Origin: Inia geoffrensis
Taxonomy: Eukaryota > Chordata > Mammalia > Artiodactyla > Iniidae
Assembly (NCBI GenBank): GCA_036417435.1
Contig: CM070901.1
Location: forward strand, 10,762,001 to 10,826,000
Direction: 5' to 3'
DNA: 64,000 bases
The stretch's first letter is position 1; the number at the start of each line of letters is the position of its first letter. Both the position numbers and the translations under genes were made by a program. This document shows, in pieces, positions 60,371 to 64,000 of the stretch. The notes under the pieces were generated by a model that ran no database searches, was not told the DNA's origin, and was given only the letters and a program-made list of their open reading frames with translations.

Positions 60371-61282
60371 GAGCATCTTTTCATGTGCCTGTTGGCCATC
60401 TGCATTTCCTCTTTGGAAACATGTCTATTCAGATCTTCTGCACATTTTTTAATCAGGCTGTTTTCCTGATACTGAGTTGTATGAGCTATTTATATATGTT
60501 GGATATTAATCTCTTATCAATGACATCATTTGTGAATATTTTCCAGTATTCCAATATTTCCCCAACTCAGTAGGTTGTCTTTTCATTCCATTAAGGTTTT
60601 CCTTTGCTGTGCCAATACTTTTAAGTTTAATTAAGTCCCATTTATTTTTGCTTTTATTTCCTTAATTTAGGAGATGGATCCAAAAAGATATTGCTGCAGT
60701 TTATGTCAAAGAGTGTTCTGCCTATGTTTTCCTCTAGGAGTTTTATAGTATCCAGTCTTACATTTAGGTCTTTAATCCATCTTGAGTTTATTTTTATTTA
60801 TTTATTTTAATTTTTTTTTTTTTTTTTTTTGCGTTACGCGGGCCGCTCACTGCTGTGGCCTCTCCTGCTGCGGAGCACAGGCTCCGGACGCGCAGGCCCA
60901 GCGGCCACGGCACACAGGCCCAGCCGCTCCGTGGCACGCGGGATCCTCCCAGACCGGGGTACGAACCCGCCTCCCACGCATCGGCAGGCGGACTCTCAAC
61001 CACTGCATCACCAGGGAAGCCCTTGAGCTTATTTTTGTATATGGTGTTAGAGAATGTTCTAATTTTTTCCCAGCCCCATTTATTAAAATGACTGTCTTTT
61101 CTCTGTTGTATATTCTTTTCTCCTTTGTTGTAGATTAATTGACAATAAAGATGTGGGTTTATTTCTGGGCTCTCTATCCTGTTCCATTGATCTATGTGTC
61201 ATTTTTTGTGCCAGTACAATATTGTTTTGATTACTGTAGCTTTGTTGTATTGTCTGAAGTCAGGGAGAGTGATTCCTGTAGT
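60371..61282 (-). mobile_element. L1 fragment lacking its 3' end, with nested SINE
   Basis: In reverse this is the C-terminal half of L1 ORF2, from 'gaagtcagggagagtgattc' on the right to 'gagcatcttttcatgtgcct' on the left, interrupted by a CHR SINE. The ORF2 C-terminal cysteine domain and the 3' UTR, which should continue to the left, are absent. The sequence there is instead the right arm of the inverted duplication. No intact frame remains. Confidence 0.9.
60796..61021 (-). mobile_element. CHR-type SINE nested in L1
   Basis: Reverse orientation with a long T-tract on the left, then 'gcgttacgcgggccgctcac', ending at 'caccagggaagccc'. Target-site duplication 'cttgagtttattttt' at 60781-60795 and 'cttgagcttattttt' at 61022-61036 (15 bp, one mismatch); the duplicated word is L1 sequence. 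The B-box region reads 'gggtacgaacccg' in this orientation. Frames of up to 118 residues through it are composition artefacts. Confidence 0.95.
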
Positions 61283-61284
61283 CA

Positions 61285-62400
61285 TTTTTGTGTAGAAGCC
61301 TAACACTGACTTATGAGGTTGTTTTTATTATCCAAAGGAAACAAAACTCAGTTAAATTGACTACTTACCAAGTATCCGTACTTAAAATATTGAACTAAAT
61401 ATTGAGAATTAATGTGAGTGAGGAGTATTGATGGAGTAAATTGGTATTTAATCATGCCTGTGCAATGAGAAATATAGCTACTTTCCAGTCAATTATTTTC
61501 ACTCAGACTCATAAACTGAACCCCAGGTTCCATCTCTGAAGTGCAGGGAGTTAACTTCATATCATTTGTCATTGTTCAGATACTTCTCCTCTCACCTCCG
61601 AGAGAGGGATGTTATGTAGATTCAGTACTTACACATTCTCTAAACACTAGTTACGTTATATGCATGTCCTCATTTTTTTTTTCATAACACCAACAAAAAA
61701 GAGAAGATATAGTTTATATTTTATATATGAGAAACTAAGATTCAAAAAATTAAGTAAACTTCCTAAGGACAGACAATTAGGAATATCAAAATTGTGTTTC
61801 AAATCTAGGCATTCTCACATTAAAACATACACTTTGAATCTCACCCCAAAACCAGGGAAAAAAACATTTTAGGTATAACCTTAAGGAAGAAATAAAAAAG
61901 TTCTAAGGTTCATAGAAGCAGAAGGTAAAGTGTTTCTATAAAGTACATCTCTAATTATATTTGATGTCCCTGATTGTACCAGATAGTTTATTAATATTTA
62001 ATAGGTTTAAACTTTTATTAAAATATATATTTTATTAACATTACAATAAAATTTTATTTACATATTTAGGGTGTTATTGAGCTCTTACCTTAATTTGTGG
62101 AAACCTCCAGCTGTAGTAGCAAACATTACTTTTTCATTAAATGCTGAGCTCACAATAAAGTAATTGAAATTTACAGGTATACTGATGAAGGAAGAAGTGG
62201 AAAAAATTGAGATTTAACATATACAGAGACAAGAATCTAGAATTTGGCCTGCATGAGGTCAGAGTTGTTGCTGAGATTCTCACAATCATCTATAATCTTT
62301 GATGGGATATGCTGCTATAGAAAGATAGCTATACAATAATTCCAGTCAGTGAAAAAGAAAGAACACAAAAACCTTTGATTTCCCTGCCTAGAAAATAAAT
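61285..62400. other. Unassigned AT-rich sequence with a possible MIR
   Basis: No gene recognised. Around 61.7-61.84 kb 'atgagaaactaagattcaaa' and 'aagtaaacttcctaaggac' weakly resemble a reversed MIR. Confidence 0.4.
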
Positions 62401-62420
62401 GGGAAAAAGTAACAAGAAAC

Positions 62421-62571
62421 AAAGAAGGAAGGAAGGGAGGGAGGGAGAGAGGAAGGGAGGAAGGAGGGAAGGAAAGAAGGAAGAAATAGGGTGCAATGCA
62501 GAAGCAGAGCCCAGGAAAGAAAGAAGGAAAAGGGAAAGGGAAGGAAAGAGAAGGGGGGAAAAAAGAAAAAG
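62421..62571. repeat. Homopurine (GGAA/GGGA)n tract
   Basis: Two uninterrupted purine runs, 62421-62486 (66 bases) and 62513-62571 (59 bases), are separated by a 26-bp mixed spacer. Lysine/arginine/glutamate-rich frames on the plus strand and serine/proline/phenylalanine-rich frames on the minus strand are low-complexity artefacts. Confidence 0.95.
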
Positions 62572-62814
62572 TAAAAGAACAAGCAAAAAGAAGAGCAGTT
62601 CCCCGCATGAATTCATAGCTATGATCATTTTGGAGCTAACTCCAAGCTGAAATTGTGGTTCCAATTTAAATTCAAATTAGCATTTTAGAAAAAAAAAATA
62701 ATTAAGAAAAAACAAATAATTAGCAGAGTTTAATGATTAACAGAACAATAGCAATGCCTAATGCAAATGTACCTGTAATCTCAGGAGGGGAGGGGCTAAA
62801 AACAGGAAATGATG

Positions 62815-64000
62815 ACTAAAAATTTTTCAGCGTCAATGAAAACTATAAAGAGAGCCAAGAAGTTAAGTGTGCCCCAAGCAGAATAAACACACACACACAC
62901 AAAGCAGAGACATTATAAATTCCCCCAAATCGGTTATAATTTGGCTTTTAAGAAGAAATCTTAAAAGCAGCCATATAAAAAGTTATTTAAAGTCATGTAA
63001 AGAAAATTAAATATTAATATGATGCCAGATTTTTCATCAGAACTTGTGCAAGCTAGAATACAATGGAATGGCATTTTTAAAACACTGAAAGGAAAAATAA
63101 GCTGCTAACCTGCATGAAGTGAAACAGAGATATTTTGAGAAAAACAAAAGCTGAGCAAATTTGTTGCCAGAATAAATACATTATAAGAAATGTTAAAATA
63201 TATTTTTTTAGTTGGGGAAAATACTATCAGATGGGATCATGTAATAATAGTATTTCAAGATGGACAGTAATAAGTTCTTTAACGTATCTTTATACATATT
63301 ATAAATGGAAGAGCAGCCACTTAAAAAAAGATAATAAACCAAAAATAGAGTTAATATAGAATCATTAAAAATACCCAATTCCAAGAGAATATGAAAAAAA
63401 GGTAATAAGTCAATAATGAAGATAAAATTAAATTATTTCAAATAATTCAAAAAACATCAAAGAAAAGAGGAAAGAAAACAGATGGGACAAATAGAAAACA
63501 AATAGCAGAACAAAAGATTTAAACTCAATTGTATAGGTAATTATATTAAATATAAATGATGTGAACCCTCCAGTTAAAAAGTAAAGATTGATATGAGAGA
63601 AAGAAATGACATCCAGTTCTCTGTGCTATCTACAAGAAACTGACTTTAAAATAAAGACCCAATAGGTGATAAGTTAATAAATGAAAGATAATATACAATG
63701 CAAACATCAAAAGAAAGCTGGGGTAGCTAGATGAATATAAAGTAGAACTCAGAACAAGAAATGTTACCATGAATAAAGAAAGACATATTATAATGTTAGA
63801 GTGATGAATTTTCTGAGATGATTTCACAATCCTAAATTTGGGTATACCCAATAAATGAGATTCATTTACAGGAACAAGGTTTACAGACTCCTCTTTAACA
63901 AGTCAGAAAAGAAAAACAAACCCAAAATAAATAGAATGAAAGACATAATATAGATATCAGAAATAAATGGAATATAAATTGGACAAAGAATAGAAAAAAA
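62815..64000 (+). mobile_element. Old L1M (L1M4/L1ME type), ORF1 end to ORF2 start, running off the window
   Basis: Sense-strand landmarks in order: 'gccccaagcagaataaacac', 'gaagaaatcttaaaagcagc', 'catcagaacttgtgcaagc', 'ctgaaaggaaaaataagctg' and 'acaaaagctgagcaaatttg' (ORF1 C-terminus), then an inter-ORF stretch, 'gatgggacaaatagaaaaca', 'aataggtgataagttaataa' and 'catcaaaagaaagctggggt' (start of the ORF2 endonuclease). The reading frames are destroyed. The presence of ORF2 sequence argues against HAL1. The element should continue beyond the right edge. Confidence 0.85.
63590..64000 (+). pseudogene. L1 ORF2 endonuclease remnant (partial, off the edge)
   Basis: The plus-strand text 'gctatctacaagaaactgac' corresponds to the ORF2p endonuclease segment that contains the conserved QETH-type loop. 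'atcaaaagaaagctggggta' corresponds to the later KKAGV segment. Stops and frameshifts occur throughout. The remainder of ORF2 lies outside the window. Confidence 0.7.

Noticed and set aside
62315..62664. Long frames rich in Ser/Pro/Phe and in Lys/Arg/Glu
   Set aside because: They are translations of a homopurine simple repeat.

Overview
This window looks like a gene-poor stretch of a whale or dolphin genome. The strongest evidence is eight tRNA-derived SINEs of the CHR type, most of them the short form that is abundant in Cetacea, each beginning with the characteristic 'gggcttccctggtggcgc' head. There are also L1 elements with the 3' tail typical of cetartiodactyls. The markers expected in cattle or sheep (BovB, Bov-tA/Bov-A2) and in pig (PRE-1) were not seen. 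The sequence is AT-rich, with GC-rich islands only where SINEs or L1 5' untranslated regions lie.

No cellular protein-coding gene, exon series, tRNA, rRNA or other functional RNA gene was recognised. All protein-like similarity comes from dead LINE-1 reverse-transcriptase genes. The annotation is therefore mainly a map of mobile-element insertions and their order.

Layout. 1-20 kb: old L2, MIR, L1 and MaLR LTR remnants in AT-rich DNA, with the 5' part of an old L1 at about 13.8-15.6 kb. 20.2-26.0 kb: a nearly full-length L1 on the minus strand (3' UTR, ORF2, ORF1, GC-rich 5' UTR), bounded by a probable target-site duplication and broken by many frameshifts. 26-45 kb: CHR SINEs at 26.5, 31.9, 35.0 and 36.4 kb, an old L1ME-type block at 30.2-31.6 kb, MER5-like DNA transposons at 33.3 and 38.2 kb, an MLT1 LTR at 40.4 kb, and L1 3' pieces at 36.2-37.3 and 42.9-43.5 kb. 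45-57 kb: short L1 3' tails and a large internally deleted L1 (47.1-51.4 kb) carrying a nested SINE. 57-64 kb: a long-form CHR SINE, then a 323-bp inverted duplication (58.5 and 60.05 kb), then an L1 fragment with a nested SINE, a homopurine tract, and an old plus-strand L1 running off the right edge.

The most unusual structure is the inverted duplication. Its two arms are about 95-96% identical by eye, sit about 1.2 kb apart, and the right arm abuts an L1 that has lost its 3' end at the same point. I found no evidence for a new coding system. The repeat names come from recognition of consensus sequences, not from a database search, so family-level calls are firmer than subfamily calls.
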